Source: Paenibacillus sacheonensis
GTDB lineage: Bacteria > Bacillota > Bacilli > Paenibacillales > Paenibacillaceae
Assembly: GCF_009909195.1 (NCBI RefSeq)
Contig: NZ_JAAAMU010000013.1
Coordinates: 124,001-188,000, forward strand
Reading direction: 5' to 3'
Length of the DNA: 64,000 bases
Shown here: positions 17,061 through 26,211 of the stretch, one piece after another
How the letters are laid out: every line of letters begins with the position of its first letter
Numbering within the stretch: the first letter of the stretch is position 1
Notes under the pieces: generated by a model
Seen by the model: only the letters and a program-made list of their open reading frames with translations
The model's database searches: none
What the model was told of the DNA's origin: nothing
Translations under genes and position numbers: made by a program

Positions 17061-18923
17061 ATGGATGGGGATTCGATTCGCGCGAGCTTGAAGGAAGGGG
17101 AGCCGGGGGGAGCGGGCCTCTTATTTCCGCCGGGCGGCGAGACGCAGGATCAGTTCTGGCGCCGAATCCGCGAGGCGGACGCTTACGGGGACACGATCGC
17201 GGAAATCCGCGCCGAAGGCAAGCGGCTGCTGGACGAGCCGATTCCCGAGCTGAGCTATTCGCTGTTTGTATTGTTCGAGCAGACGGGGAACCGGCGGGCG
17301 TTCGAAAAGGTCTATTTCGAGAAGCGAAGAAGGCTGAATACGATGGCATTCTTGTCGCTGCTCGAGCCTGGCGACGAGACGTTCCGCTCGGCGCTGCACG
17401 ATATTCTCTGGTCGATCTGCAACGAATATACCTGGTGCCTGCCGGCCCATCTCAAGCATGGGGCGGAAATCGACGGCAGTCAGCGCTTCGCGGTCGATTC
17501 GCCCGAATGGAGCAGGAGGGAACGCCGCACGCAGATCGATCTGTTCTCCGCGGAGACCGGCTTTGCGCTCGTCGAAATTTTAAGTTTGACGGAATCCGGG
17601 CTGCCCCCGCTTCTGCGCAGCAGGATCATCGAGGAAGTCGTACAGCGGTTATTCAAGCCTTACCTGCTCCAAGGTCCGTACTTCTGGGAGACTGCCAACC
17701 ACAACTGGGCCGCGGTCTGCGCCGGATCGATCGGCTCCGCGGCGCTCCTGCTGCTGGAGGATTCGGAATCGCTCGGGGAGATCGTGGAGAAGGCGCTGCT
17801 CGCCATGGATCATTATTTGGCCGGCTTCGGCGAGGATGGCGCCTGTCTGGAGGGCGTCGGGTATTGGAATTACGGCTTCGGTTATTTCGTCTATTTCGCG
17901 GATCTGTTAAACAAGAGAACGCGAGGCGCGGTCGATCTGTTACGAGACGGCAAAGCGCGGCAAATCGCCTCGTTTCAGCAAAAGGTCTATTTGGACGGCG
18001 GTCTGACGGTCAACTTCTCCGATGCCAATCCTTATGCGTCCGTGCAGCTGGGGCTCTCGCATTATTTGGCCGGCTTGTATCCGGAGACGGCTGCTCCGCC
18101 GAGCGGGCTGCGGGCACCGTATACGGAGGATCATTGCAGCCGCTGGGCGCATGCCTTCCGCAACTTGCTATGGTTCGATCCGCGCCAGCGCGGCGACAAC
18201 TGGGCCGGCGGCGATTTCTATCTGCCGGACGCGGAATGGCTCGTCTCCCGTCAGGTCGATGAATCCGGCCGGTTCGGCTTTGCCGCCAAGGGCGGCCATA
18301 ACTTCGAGCCGCATAACCACAATGACATCGGGCAGTTTATCCTCGCGAGCGACGGAGAGACGTTCGTCTGCGATTTGGGCAGCGGCGAATATACGGCCGA
18401 TTATTTCGGCGCGGGGCGGTACGGCTACGATTGCAACGGCTCGCAGGGCCACTCGGTGCCGATCGTGGATGGCTGCTATCAGCAGGAGGGAAGAGAGAAT
18501 GCCGCTCGCGATGTGACCGCGTCCATCGGCGATCTGCTGGATGAGCTGCAGTTCGACATGGCCGGCGCTTACCGTCTGCCGCAATTGAATACCCTGCACC
18601 GGCGTTTTGCATGGCACAAAGGCTCGCTTCCAAGGCTGGTTCTCGAGGATACGTTCCGCTTCAGCTTGCAGCCCGTCTCGATTACGGAGCGAATCGTAAC
18701 CCGGATCGCGCCTGTCCTCGAGGGAGAGTCCAGCATCGTCTTATCAAGCGGTTCGGGACGCGCCATGGTTATCGATTATGATGCGGCTGAGCTGCAGCCG
18801 ACGATCGAACGACGGGAGATGCGCGATCATTCCGATCGTGAAACCGAATGGTTCGCGCTCGATTTTAACGTGCGCGCTCCTAAGCCGGAGCAGCGGATTA
18901 CGCTGACCTTTCGTTTTCGTTAG
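17061..18923 (+). CDS. heparinase II/III-like polysaccharide lyase-type protein
   Basis: A 620-residue protein without a clear signal peptide, so probably cytoplasmic. The N-terminal two thirds is a helical toroid (Trp- and Tyr-rich, e.g. ETANHNWAAVCAGSIGSAAL, GYWNYGFGYFVYFADL) and the C-terminal third is a beta-sandwich. The heparinase II/III signature is GGHNFEPHNHNDIGQF, holding the metal/catalytic His pair, followed by DLGSGEYTADYF. Such lyases cleave uronic-acid glycosides by beta-elimination. GAGGAGAGGG before ATG 17061 sets the start; an upstream ATG at 17013 lacks one. A GH88-like remnant just downstream also points to uronate use. Confidence 0.8.
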   Translation: MDGDSIRASLKEGEPGGAGLLFPPGGETQDQFWRRIREADAYGDTIAEIRAEGKRLLDEPIPELSYSLFVLFEQTGNRRAFEKVYFEKRRRLNTMAFLSLLEPGDETFRSALHDILWSICNEYTWCLPAHLKHGAEIDGSQRFAVDSPEWSRRERRTQIDLFSAETGFALVEILSLTESGLPPLLRSRIIEEVVQRLFKPYLLQGPYFWETANHNWAAVCAGSIGSAALLLLEDSESLGEIVEKALLAMDHYLAGFGEDGACLEGVGYWNYGFGYFVYFADLLNKRTRGAVDLLRDGKARQIASFQQKVYLDGGLTVNFSDANPYASVQLGLSHYLAGLYPETAAPPSGLRAPYTEDHCSRWAHAFRNLLWFDPRQRGDNWAGGDFYLPDAEWLVSRQVDESGRFGFAAKGGHNFEPHNHNDIGQFILASDGETFVCDLGSGEYTADYFGAGRYGYDCNGSQGHSVPIVDGCYQQEGRENAARDVTASIGDLLDELQFDMAGAYRLPQLNTLHRRFAWHKGSLPRLVLEDTFRFSLQPVSITERIVTRIAPVLEGESSIVLSSGSGRAMVIDYDAAELQPTIERREMRDHSDRETEWFALDFNVRAPKPEQRITLTFRFR

Positions 18924-18987
18924 CCCGAACGGTCCGACCGCCAGCGCTCGAACAGTCGGAATGACGAAATTACAATATATACGAATA

Positions 18988-19001
18988 TGTAAACGTTTTC
19001 T
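18988..19001 (+). promoter_or_regulatory. possible catabolite (cre) site
   Basis: TGTAAACGTTTTCT matches the CcpA operator consensus TGWAANCGNTNNCA except at the last base. It abuts TATAAT at 19001-19006. The intact gene it would control is no longer present; only the short fragment at 19007 follows. Confidence 0.4.
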
Positions 19002-19006
19002 ATAAT

Positions 19007-19066
19007 GGAGGCAGAGAGTGGCGGAACGTCGACGTTCCGCTGATCTGCGGCGATTATTTCTTCGTG
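19007..19066 (+). pseudogene. possible GH88/GH105 C-terminal remnant
   Basis: One frame reads W-R-N-V-D-V-P-L-I-C-G-D-Y-F-F-V-E-G-L-A, which resembles the closing strand-helix of unsaturated uronyl/rhamnogalacturonyl hydrolases (family 88/105: ...GDYYFLEAL). Only about 20 codons fit before the sequence runs into the reverse-strand kinase gene. It is likely a scar of a lost glycosidase that once accompanied the heparinase-like gene. The match is from memory of the family and is not certain. Confidence 0.35.
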
Positions 19067-19096
19067 GAAGGCTTGGCACGGCTGGAGGCCGACCCA

Positions 19097-19684
19097 TCAG
19101 CTCCGCAGGATGAACCGTTCCAGCTCCGCCAGCTTCCCGTCCGTGTAAGGGCCGGAATTATCGAAGCGGAGGACGGATTCCGGAGGCAAAGGCCAGGCGA
19201 TATTCCGGTGCCGCAGCGAGTGCCGGAACTGCGGCCAGTTCTGCAGCTTCCAAGCGTCGAGGGAGGAAGCCCTGCCATGGATGCGTGCAAGGTAGTCGTC
19301 CTCATCCGGCAGATAGACGTATACGGCCTTGACAAGCACGTCTGCAGTCGAGGCACCGATACGGGCCAGCTCGGTTTCAAGCCAATCCGCGGTCTCCGTC
19401 TCCCGGGTGAACGGGCCGACCGCAACGGCATCGCGGTCGAGCGCCAGCTGTTGAAGCGCGGCATCCATCGTTATTCGGTAACCGAGATCGCGGCAATGCT
19501 GCTTGTAGAACGGCGAGTCCCGATCCTCCGGATCCCGGCCGGCGAGCGTCATCAGCGCTTGCGCAGCCGGCCGCAGCAGCGTGTCCATATCCAAGTACGC
19601 GCCGCCGTGCCGCCGGATCCATGCTTCGGCCAGCGTTGTTTTGCCTGCGCCAGCAGGGCCGATGAAGAATATGAGCTTGCGCAT
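19097..19684 (-). CDS. P-loop kinase-like ATPase (AAA_33 type)
   Basis: A 195-residue cytoplasmic NTPase. Walker A is GPAGAGKTT at residues 9-17, an acidic Walker-B-like or nucleoside-site element is AYLDMDTLLR, and a lid-like stretch is YLPDEDDYLARIHGR. The layout fits small-molecule or nucleoside kinases of the AAA_33 group, phosphorylating an unknown acceptor. The start is backed by GGAGGT on the reverse strand and a sigma-A promoter at 19753-19781. It is convergent with the heparinase-like gene. Confidence 0.75.
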   Translation of the reverse strand: MRKLIFFIGPAGAGKTTLAEAWIRRHGGAYLDMDTLLRPAAQALMTLAGRDPEDRDSPFYKQHCRDLGYRITMDAALQQLALDRDAVAVGPFTRETETADWLETELARIGASTADVLVKAVYVYLPDEDDYLARIHGRASSLDAWKLQNWPQFRHSLRHRNIAWPLPPESVLRFDNSGPYTDGKLAELERFILRS

Positions 19685-19752
19685 TGCATGACCTCCGTTC
19701 TGATCGTGCCGCAGCTAACGGTGAGCATGTGCGACCGATGGTTGTTAAACGT

Positions 19753-19781
19753 ATTGTATCATCGTGCTCCGCCGAGTCCAA
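19753..19781 (-). promoter_or_regulatory. sigma-A-type promoter of the kinase-like gene
   Basis: On the reverse strand TTGGAC (19781-19776) and TACAAT (19758-19753), preceded by an extended TGA, are 17 bp apart. Confidence 0.65.
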
Positions 19782-19970
19782 CAGAGACGCGCCGTGCGTG
19801 ACGATTAAGATGACCTCATGGGCTGACGCGCTGACAATTAGCGGAAAGCGGGCAAGGAACGTGTTCAAGAGCATCGAACGAAACAAGACGTACAGTCTGC
19901 CTATTCCTATGGATTGTGCGGGGAGATTCGCAAGAACCGCAACCTATTCGAGATCAGGGGAGAGAGTCGG

Positions 19971-20765
19971 ATGACGGAACATAGTAGAGCGGCGCAAGGA
20001 AAGCTTGCGCTGGTAACCGGCGCAGGAAGCGGCGTCGGGCGGGCGATCGCGATCGGTTTGTCCAAGCAGGGCGCGAGCGTCGTGCTGGTCGGACGCAGAA
20101 TCGCGAAGCTGGAAGAGACGGCGGCCTCTATTCGCGCGGAAGGCGGTACCGCGTATTCGTATGCGGCGGACGTCGCCAAGATCGAGGACGTGAACGCCAT
20201 GGCCGGCCACGTGCTCGCGAACTATGGCGTTCCGGCGGTCGTTGTCAACGCGGCGGGCGTGTTCAAAGAGATCGGACCGATTCTCGAGAGCGATCCGGCG
20301 GGCTGGATGGATACGATCGTGATCAATACGGTCAGTCCGTATCTGGTCTGCCGGGCATTGGCCGGAGAGATGGTAAAGCAGGGCTGGGGGCGCATCATCA
20401 ACGTGACTTCCGCCGCTTCGCTCGCGGAGCCGGAAGGCACGAACAGCGCCTATGCGACAAGCAAGGTCGCGCTGAATCACTTTACGCGGCAGCTGGCGGC
20501 CGAGCTGGCGGGAACGGGCGTCACCGCGAACGTGTTCCATCCCGGCGAGGTGAAGACGGAGATGTTCGAGGCGATCCGCGACACCGTCCGCGTGCCCGGC
20601 GAGCTGGAGGACTGGGTCGCTTGGGTGGAACGCACCGGCGGCGATTCGCCGGAGAAGTCCGTGAAGCTGATCCTGGATCTGCTGCTGCCCGAGTCCGATG
20701 GGATCACGGGGCGGTTTCTGTGGATCGAGGACGGGTTGAAGAAGCCGATGCGCAGCTGGGATTGA
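19971..20765 (+). CDS. short-chain dehydrogenase/reductase
   Basis: A 264-residue classical SDR, an NAD(P)(H)-dependent oxidoreductase. TGAGSGVG at 16-23 binds the cofactor, NAAG stabilises the core, the catalytic Ser lies in NVTSAAS and Tyr-Lys in YATSK. Arg in LVGRRIAK after beta-2 hints at NADP(H). GGGGAGAG before ATG 19971 supports the start; an earlier ATG at 19914 lacks an RBS. It resembles FabG-like 3-oxoacyl-ACP reductases but lies alone, so the substrate is open. A strong terminator follows. Confidence 0.85.
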   Translation: MTEHSRAAQGKLALVTGAGSGVGRAIAIGLSKQGASVVLVGRRIAKLEETAASIRAEGGTAYSYAADVAKIEDVNAMAGHVLANYGVPAVVVNAAGVFKEIGPILESDPAGWMDTIVINTVSPYLVCRALAGEMVKQGWGRIINVTSAASLAEPEGTNSAYATSKVALNHFTRQLAAELAGTGVTANVFHPGEVKTEMFEAIRDTVRVPGELEDWVAWVERTGGDSPEKSVKLILDLLLPESDGITGRFLWIEDGLKKPMRSWD

Positions 20766-20820
20766 GGGCGGCGCTCCGTATTGTCCATAAGCAGAACGGA
20801 AGCTAATTACAATAAACAAT

Positions 20821-20865
20821 AAGGTTGTCCCGCGAGCCTCGATGCTTACGGGACAACCTTTTTTG
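20821..20865 (+). terminator. intrinsic terminator after the SDR gene
   Basis: AAGGTTGTCCCG (20821-20832) pairs perfectly with CGGGACAACCTT (20849-20860), then TTTTTG. Confidence 0.9.
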
Positions 20866-21130
20866 TTATGTCGTTTAATATGCCGGCTGCAACGTAAACA
20901 GCAGTCGCTATAGGGGAATTCCACACCGTTATGAATCTATATCTCATTTCTATCCTTCTAACCCCGCTCCGAATTAACAATTTATTCATTTACTCGGAAC
21001 ACAGCATTTACATGAAGATTGTAGAATTATGTCGCTTGAGTACATGCGAGGACAAGGTGAAGCGAGTCACGAAGGACGGTAAAGTGCTGGTACACAGATG
21101 ACGACACGAGAAAGGAAGCAAACAATACTT
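20866..21130. other. intergenic leader of the SLH surface protein
   Basis: After the SDR terminator about 265 bp remain without a gene. The stretch is AT-richer than its surroundings, as expected for a strong surface-protein promoter and leader, but I could not fix a convincing -35/-10 pair. AAAGGAAG at 21112-21119 is the RBS for ATG 21131. Confidence 0.5.
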
Positions 21131-24100
21131 ATGTGGAAAAAGTGGTTGAACGCGGGCATGGCTGCCGCGCTAGTGCTTGGCATACTGCCGGTTGGCAAAT
21201 CTTACGCCGCATTGCCGGCGGACGTGAAGGCCGGTACCTCGACGGAGGATCCGGGATTTACCTATGACGGAGGAGGAACGACCGGGAAAGACGTGACTGC
21301 CGGAGATACGTACTATTACGTTCAGAACGACAAAGCCGTCGCGGTCATCTCGAACAAGGTCGGCGGTAACAATGCGCAGGGCTCCTACAAGAAAGGCTGG
21401 CCCGTCGATTTCGTATCGAAGGATCCGAAGGCGAACATGAAGGAAACGCTGGACTGGTCGGAACTGGTTCTCAGCCCGACGATGAACGATAAATACGGCC
21501 AAACCGGCTTGCAGCTCGATCTGAAAACGATCGGCGTCGACGGAGACGCGATCGTGGCTTCCGGTCAATGGGACGGCAATGCCAAGATCAAAAGCTCGGT
21601 CAAATATCAAATGCTGCCGGATGCTCCGATCATGAAAATGACGATGACGCTGAACAATACGGATACGAAGGATTTCTCGGGTTACTTTCTGTATTCGCTG
21701 GATCCCGACGTTCCCGGAGCGCAGGTATCGTACGCGCCAGGCATCGGTTGGCTGCCAGGACTTCGGACTTCCGGCTGGAACGAGAATTATATCTATGACG
21801 GGACGGATACGTCCTCCGGCGAACCGGCTCACGCCATCGCTTGGCTGGACAGCCAGCCTGCCGCCGTTCACGGCAACAACATCTATTTCGGCGCTTGGTT
21901 CGATGCCAGCGTGAAGTCGGGCGAGAGCAAGCAGATCACGTGGTATCACATGACGGAGATCCCGTCGGAGCGCGGCAACGCGTACGATAACTTCTCCGCG
22001 TATGCCAAAGAGCTGTCCGTTCTCGATCCGGAAGTGCCCGATTACAGCAAAGTAAGCGGAACGATGACGGACTCCTCCACTGGCTATGGCATCAAGGGCG
22101 TGACGCTAGTGGCCAAGAACATCAACGCCCAGGTAGCGGGTACCGTCACGACGGATTCCGCCGGCAAATACGAATTGTTCCTGCCGCCGAACACCTACAC
22201 GCTGACGGCTTCCAGACCCGGTTACGAGTCCAAGTCGAGCTCGGTCGAGATTACCCCCGATTCGTCCATCGCGTATCCAATGGACTACGAGATGAAGCCG
22301 ATCTCCGTCTCCGCAGGAACGGGCGTGCGTCTGCTCGGAGCGCTGGCGGAGGGCTCGATGGACGATATCGTCCTGCAGAACTCCAAGCTCGCCATGACGA
22401 TCGCGAAGACGACCGTCGATTCGCAGCTGAAGAACTCAGTCGGACGACCGCTCGACTTCTCCGCTCAGGGCATGGAGGACGATCTGGACTGGATCAATCT
22501 TCCGTATTTGAGGACCGGCATTATGCCTGCCAAGAATCCTTGGGATGTCGAAACCGTGACCAATTCAAGCGTCGAGGTCGGGGCGTCCAATCCGGATGAA
22601 GCTTCGGTCAAGGTGAAAGGGACGTATTCCGAGGTTCCTGGCATCGATGTTGAGACGACCTACGCCGTCAAAAGCGGCGAGCAATGGATCGACGCGGAGA
22701 CGGTCTTCAAGAATACGACCGGGACGCCGCTTACGGCTTATGCAGGCGACGCGCTCGATCATGACGGAGCCGGAACGCTCTCTTACGTGCCGGGCACGGG
22801 CCAGCTGCCCAATCTCGCAACGTATACGCCTACGGCGCCTTGGTTTGCCCAATACGGCACGTCGGGGCAGGCTTACGGCATCGTATACGACAGCAGCTTC
22901 TCGGGATTCACGGTATTCGGCGATAATTCGTACGTGATCAGCGAGAAGCAAATCACGATTCCCGCGAACGGCGAATTCCGTATCATGCGCCATCTCATAG
23001 CGACGGGCACGGAAGGCCTCGTCGATAAGAGCGTCGCGGTCAGCAACGTATATGACGAGATCATCAGCAAACAGACCGGCGTTCGGATGGAGCTGACGAC
23101 CGACAAGAGCGAGCTCGGAACGGGGGACGGCTTCAAGGCGACCTTGACCGTTACGAACGGTTCGGAGTCGACGGTCTCCGGGTTGTCCGGCAGCCTGAAG
23201 CTGCCCGCCAACCTGTCGACCTCGGATAATCTCGAGGCTTCGATTCCGCCAATCGCGCCTAGCGGCAGCGAGACGGTGACATGGAACTTGACCGCCACGA
23301 GCGGCGGCCATGGCAATATCGAGGTGGACGTTGCCAAGGACGGCTCGCCATATACGGTGAAGACAGACCAAGTCTTCGTTAACGGCGCGGGCTGGTACTC
23401 CGGGGACAACCATACGCACAGCCGGTACAGCGACGGCAGCGGTTCGATCAACGACAACGCGACCGTTGCCCGCAACAAGGGGCTGGACTTCCTAACGGCG
23501 ACCGACCATAACTCGATTAAGCAAAAGGACGACGTGCTGAAAGAGAACCGTCCTGACTTCGTGGAACTGCTCGGCGAAGAAATCACGACGGGCGGGGGAC
23601 ACTCGCTTGCCTACGATATTTCAAGCCTGATTAACTGGGCCCAGCCGGCGCAGGGATACATCGACGAGACGCGCGCGAACAATGACGGCCAAGGCATGCA
23701 TTTCATCGCGCATCCGTTCTATCCGGGCCTGGAGTGGGATGACTGGAGCGTCAAGAATTACAACGGCATCGAGGTGTGGAACGGCTTCTATCCGCCGAAG
23801 CATCCGGTCAACGACAGCGCGTTCAAGAAATGGGACGAGCTGAACGTACAAGGCCGCCATCTAATCGGCCTCGCCAACTCGGATGCTCATAATCCGGGTA
23901 AAGTCGGCGACCCGCATATCAAAGCCTACATGGACAAGCTGTCGAAGGAAGATGTGTATAAAGCCATTCGCTCCGGCATGCTGTACGGTACGAACGGGGA
24001 CATCGATCTCGGCTTTACCCTCAACGGTAAGCAGATCGGAACCGACGTGACCGTGGATGCGGCAGGCGGCCAAGCGACGATCGTGCTGAGCGGCTCCGCG

Positions 24101-26122
24101 CCGGGCGGCTTGACGACCGCGCGCCTCATGAAGAACGGCGTCTTGCTGCAGGAGTTCAAGGGACTTACGGGAACGAGCTGGACGCAGACCGTGCAGGACA
24201 ATGCGAAGCCGGGCGACTTCTACCGCATGGAAATCGAAGGCACAGGAGGCAAATTCGCCTTCTCCAACCCGATCTGGGTGACAGACGGCGTCAATGTCCC
24301 GCAAAGCATGGCTTTCGATCAGCCGAACAAGAAGCTGCTCGAGAACAAGACGTCCGTGCTGGGCGTCACGGGCACGTACATCGACAAGAGCACGCTGGCG
24401 CTGGCGCCGACGGGCAAGCTCGCGTTCGTTAGCAGCGATACAACGACGGTTTCCGTCGACGGCGACGGCTTGATGACGGGCTTAAAACCGGGCCAGGCGG
24501 TCATTACCGCGGCGTTCGGCAACCTGGAGATTCATACGACGGTCACGGTCGAGGCGAATGCAGCGCCAATCGGACAGCCGGGAGCCTATTCGACGCCGGT
24601 CGGACACCCGATCGACGGCATGCTGGCCGCAACCGATGCGAACGGTGACCCTATTACCTACCAAATCGCCGTGCAGGGAACGAGAGGCGTTGCGACCGTA
24701 AAGGACCCGGCCAGCGGCGCGTTTACTTACGTACCGAATGCAGACGCTTCTCCGGGCACGGATACCTTCACGTTCACTGCCTCCGACGGCTTCCTTGCTT
24801 CCGCGGAGACGACCGTGACGATCACGCTGCAAGAAGAGACGCCGGATAACGCGGCTCCCGTCGCGGTGAACGGAGCATACTCGACGAGTCAAGACGTTAT
24901 CCTGACGGGCGAGAAGCTGTCCGCGTCGGATGCGGACGAAGATGATTCGCTGACGTACGCCATCGTGAGCAACGGGTTGAAAGGAACGGCGGCCATCGTC
25001 GATCCGGCGACAGGCGGGTTTACGTATACGCCGCAAGCCGGCGTAACGGGGACGGACAGCTTCACCTTCAAGGCCAATGACGGCCATGCGGATTCCAATA
25101 CGGCGACGGTAACCGTCACGATCTTGCCGGGCAACCATCTGCCGGCCGCGCAGAACCTGTCGTTCAACACGACGACCGGTATCGCAATCGATCTGACGCT
25201 CAAAGGAACGGATGCGGACGGGGATCCGCTGACGTACGCGATCGTGGCGAACGGCGCGAAAGGAACGGCCGAGATCACGGATGCGGCGACCGGTAAAACG
25301 ACGTATACCCCATCGGCCGACGTGACGACGGAATCCGAGGATACGTTTACCTATCAAGTAAGCGACGGCAAAGGCGCGTCCAATACGGCGACGGTCACGA
25401 TCGCCATCAAACCGCCGGGTCCGGGTCATGGGAATGACGGCAACAACGGCTCAACGCCGCCGCCAACGCCGCCGCCAACGCCGCCGCAAGAGCCCGCGGA
25501 ACCGGATGAGCCGGCAACGGAGCCCGAGCCGCCTGTGGAACCGCCGGTAACGACGGACCCGGCTCCTCCTACGCCGGTCGAGCAAATTTTTAGCGACGTG
25601 AAGGACAGCTGGGCCAAGAATTACATTCAGCAAGCCGTCGACAACGGCTTGATCAAAGGATTCCCTGACGGCTCCTTTAAGCCAAACCAAGCCATTACGC
25701 GGGCGGAGTTCCTTGCGGTTCTCGTGAAAGCCATGGGCTATCAAGCCTCCGTGCAGACGCTTGCGTTCAAGGATCTGGCCAACGCGCCGGCTTGGGAAGC
25801 CGATGCGATCGGCAAGGCGCTTCAGGCCGGCATCGTCTCCGGTTATGCGGACAAGACCTTCCGTCCGAACCAGGAGCTGAACCGTTCGGAGATGATCGTC
25901 CTGCTCGCCAAGGCAATGGGACTGAGCGATGACGGCACCAGATCGACGTTCAGCGATGCGGCCTCCATCCCTGCATGGGCACGGAGTCTGGCGGAGCAAT
26001 TGAAGCAGCTCGGCATTATCGAAGGGCGCGGGGACGGCAAATTCGTTCCGAATGCCATTTCGACGCGGGCGGAAGCCGTCAAGGTCATCCTGTCCGTCCT
26101 TCAGTTGATGGACAAATCGTAA
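21131..26122 (+). CDS. SLH-anchored surface protein with PHP metallohydrolase domain
   Basis: A 1663-residue secreted protein. A signal peptide (MWKKWLNAGMAAALVLGIL... SYA) leads two beta-rich regions around a carboxypeptidase-regulatory-like domain (about 305-386). A CehA/McbA-type PHP domain follows at about 753-965: DNHTHSRYSDG, TATDHNS, HFIAHPFYP and NSDAHNP hold the expected metal His/Asp ligands. Then come a Big2-like domain, three cadherin-like repeats of about 95 residues (about 1140-1427), a Pro/Thr-rich linker and three SLH domains (about 1485-1662) that bind wall polymer. It is probably a cell-surface phosphodiesterase or related hydrolase. ATG 21131 has the RBS; ATG 21098 does not. 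Confidence 0.85.
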   Translation: MWKKWLNAGMAAALVLGILPVGKSYAALPADVKAGTSTEDPGFTYDGGGTTGKDVTAGDTYYYVQNDKAVAVISNKVGGNNAQGSYKKGWPVDFVSKDPKANMKETLDWSELVLSPTMNDKYGQTGLQLDLKTIGVDGDAIVASGQWDGNAKIKSSVKYQMLPDAPIMKMTMTLNNTDTKDFSGYFLYSLDPDVPGAQVSYAPGIGWLPGLRTSGWNENYIYDGTDTSSGEPAHAIAWLDSQPAAVHGNNIYFGAWFDASVKSGESKQITWYHMTEIPSERGNAYDNFSAYAKELSVLDPEVPDYSKVSGTMTDSSTGYGIKGVTLVAKNINAQVAGTVTTDSAGKYELFLPPNTYTLTASRPGYESKSSSVEITPDSSIAYPMDYEMKPISVSAGTGVRLLGALAEGSMDDIVLQNSKLAMTIAKTTVDSQLKNSVGRPLDFSAQGMEDDLDWINLPYLRTGIMPAKNPWDVETVTNSSVEVGASNPDEASVKVKGTYSEVPGIDVETTYAVKSGEQWIDAETVFKNTTGTPLTAYAGDALDHDGAGTLSYVPGTGQLPNLATYTPTAPWFAQYGTSGQAYGIVYDSSFSGFTVFGDNSYVISEKQITIPANGEFRIMRHLIATGTEGLVDKSVAVSNVYDEIISKQTGVRMELTTDKSELGTGDGFKATLTVTNGSESTVSGLSGSLKLPANLSTSDNLEASIPPIAPSGSETVTWNLTATSGGHGNIEVDVAKDGSPYTVKTDQVFVNGAGWYSGDNHTHSRYSDGSGSINDNATVARNKGLDFLTATDHNSIKQKDDVLKENRPDFVELLGEEITTGGGHSLAYDISSLINWAQPAQGYIDETRANNDGQGMHFIAHPFYPGLEWDDWSVKNYNGIEVWNGFYPPKHPVNDSAFKKWDELNVQGRHLIGLANSDAHNPGKVGDPHIKAYMDKLSKEDVYKAIRSGMLYGTNGDIDLGFTLNGKQIGTDVTVDAAGGQATIVLSGSAPGGLTTARLMKNGVLLQEFKGLTGTSWTQTVQDNAKPGDFYRMEIEGTGGKFAFSNPIWVTDGVNVPQSMAFDQPNKKLLENKTSVLGVTGTYIDKSTLALAPTGKLAFVSSDTTTVSVDGDGLMTGLKPGQAVITAAFGNLEIHTTVTVEANAAPIGQPGAYSTPVGHPIDGMLAATDANGDPITYQIAVQGTRGVATVKDPASGAFTYVPNADASPGTDTFTFTASDGFLASAETTVTITLQEETPDNAAPVAVNGAYSTSQDVILTGEKLSASDADEDDSLTYAIVSNGLKGTAAIVDPATGGFTYTPQAGVTGTDSFTFKANDGHADSNTATVTVTILPGNHLPAAQNLSFNTTTGIAIDLTLKGTDADGDPLTYAIVANGAKGTAEITDAATGKTTYTPSADVTTESEDTFTYQVSDGKGASNTATVTIAIKPPGPGHGNDGNNGSTPPPTPPPTPPQEPAEPDEPATEPEPPVEPPVTTDPAPPTPVEQIFSDVKDSWAKNYIQQAVDNGLIKGFPDGSFKPNQAITRAEFLAVLVKAMGYQASVQTLAFKDLANAPAWEADAIGKALQAGIVSGYADKTFRPNQELNRSEMIVLLAKAMGLSDDGTRSTFSDAASIPAWARSLAEQLKQLGIIEGRGDGKFVPNAISTRAEAVKVILSVLQLMDKS
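24553..25410 (+). repeat. three tandem cadherin-like coding repeats
   Basis: Three copies of about 95 codons inside the SLH protein gene, each with an N-x-A-P-x-(A/G) start, a D-A-(N/D)-(G/E)-D core and ending in D-(T/S)-F-T-(F/Y)-x-(A/V)-(S/N)-D-G. Confidence 0.75.
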
Positions 26123-26211
26123 CGTAAATGGATTTGTAGGTTCGGGAGTGCGGGCTGACCGCGCTCCCTGCCTTATTTTAACGGCAGCCTTGCCGAAAGG
26201 AGCCTGCTTGC

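Noticed and set aside
19685-19970. Small genes in the gap between the kinase-like gene and the SDR gene
   Set aside because: Only frames lacking RBS and family features were found; the gap holds the reverse promoter at 19753-19781 and otherwise nothing I can name.
23500-25430. Long reverse frames opposite the SLH protein
   Set aside because: Antisense shadows of repeats; Arg- and Val-rich low-complexity translations without motifs.
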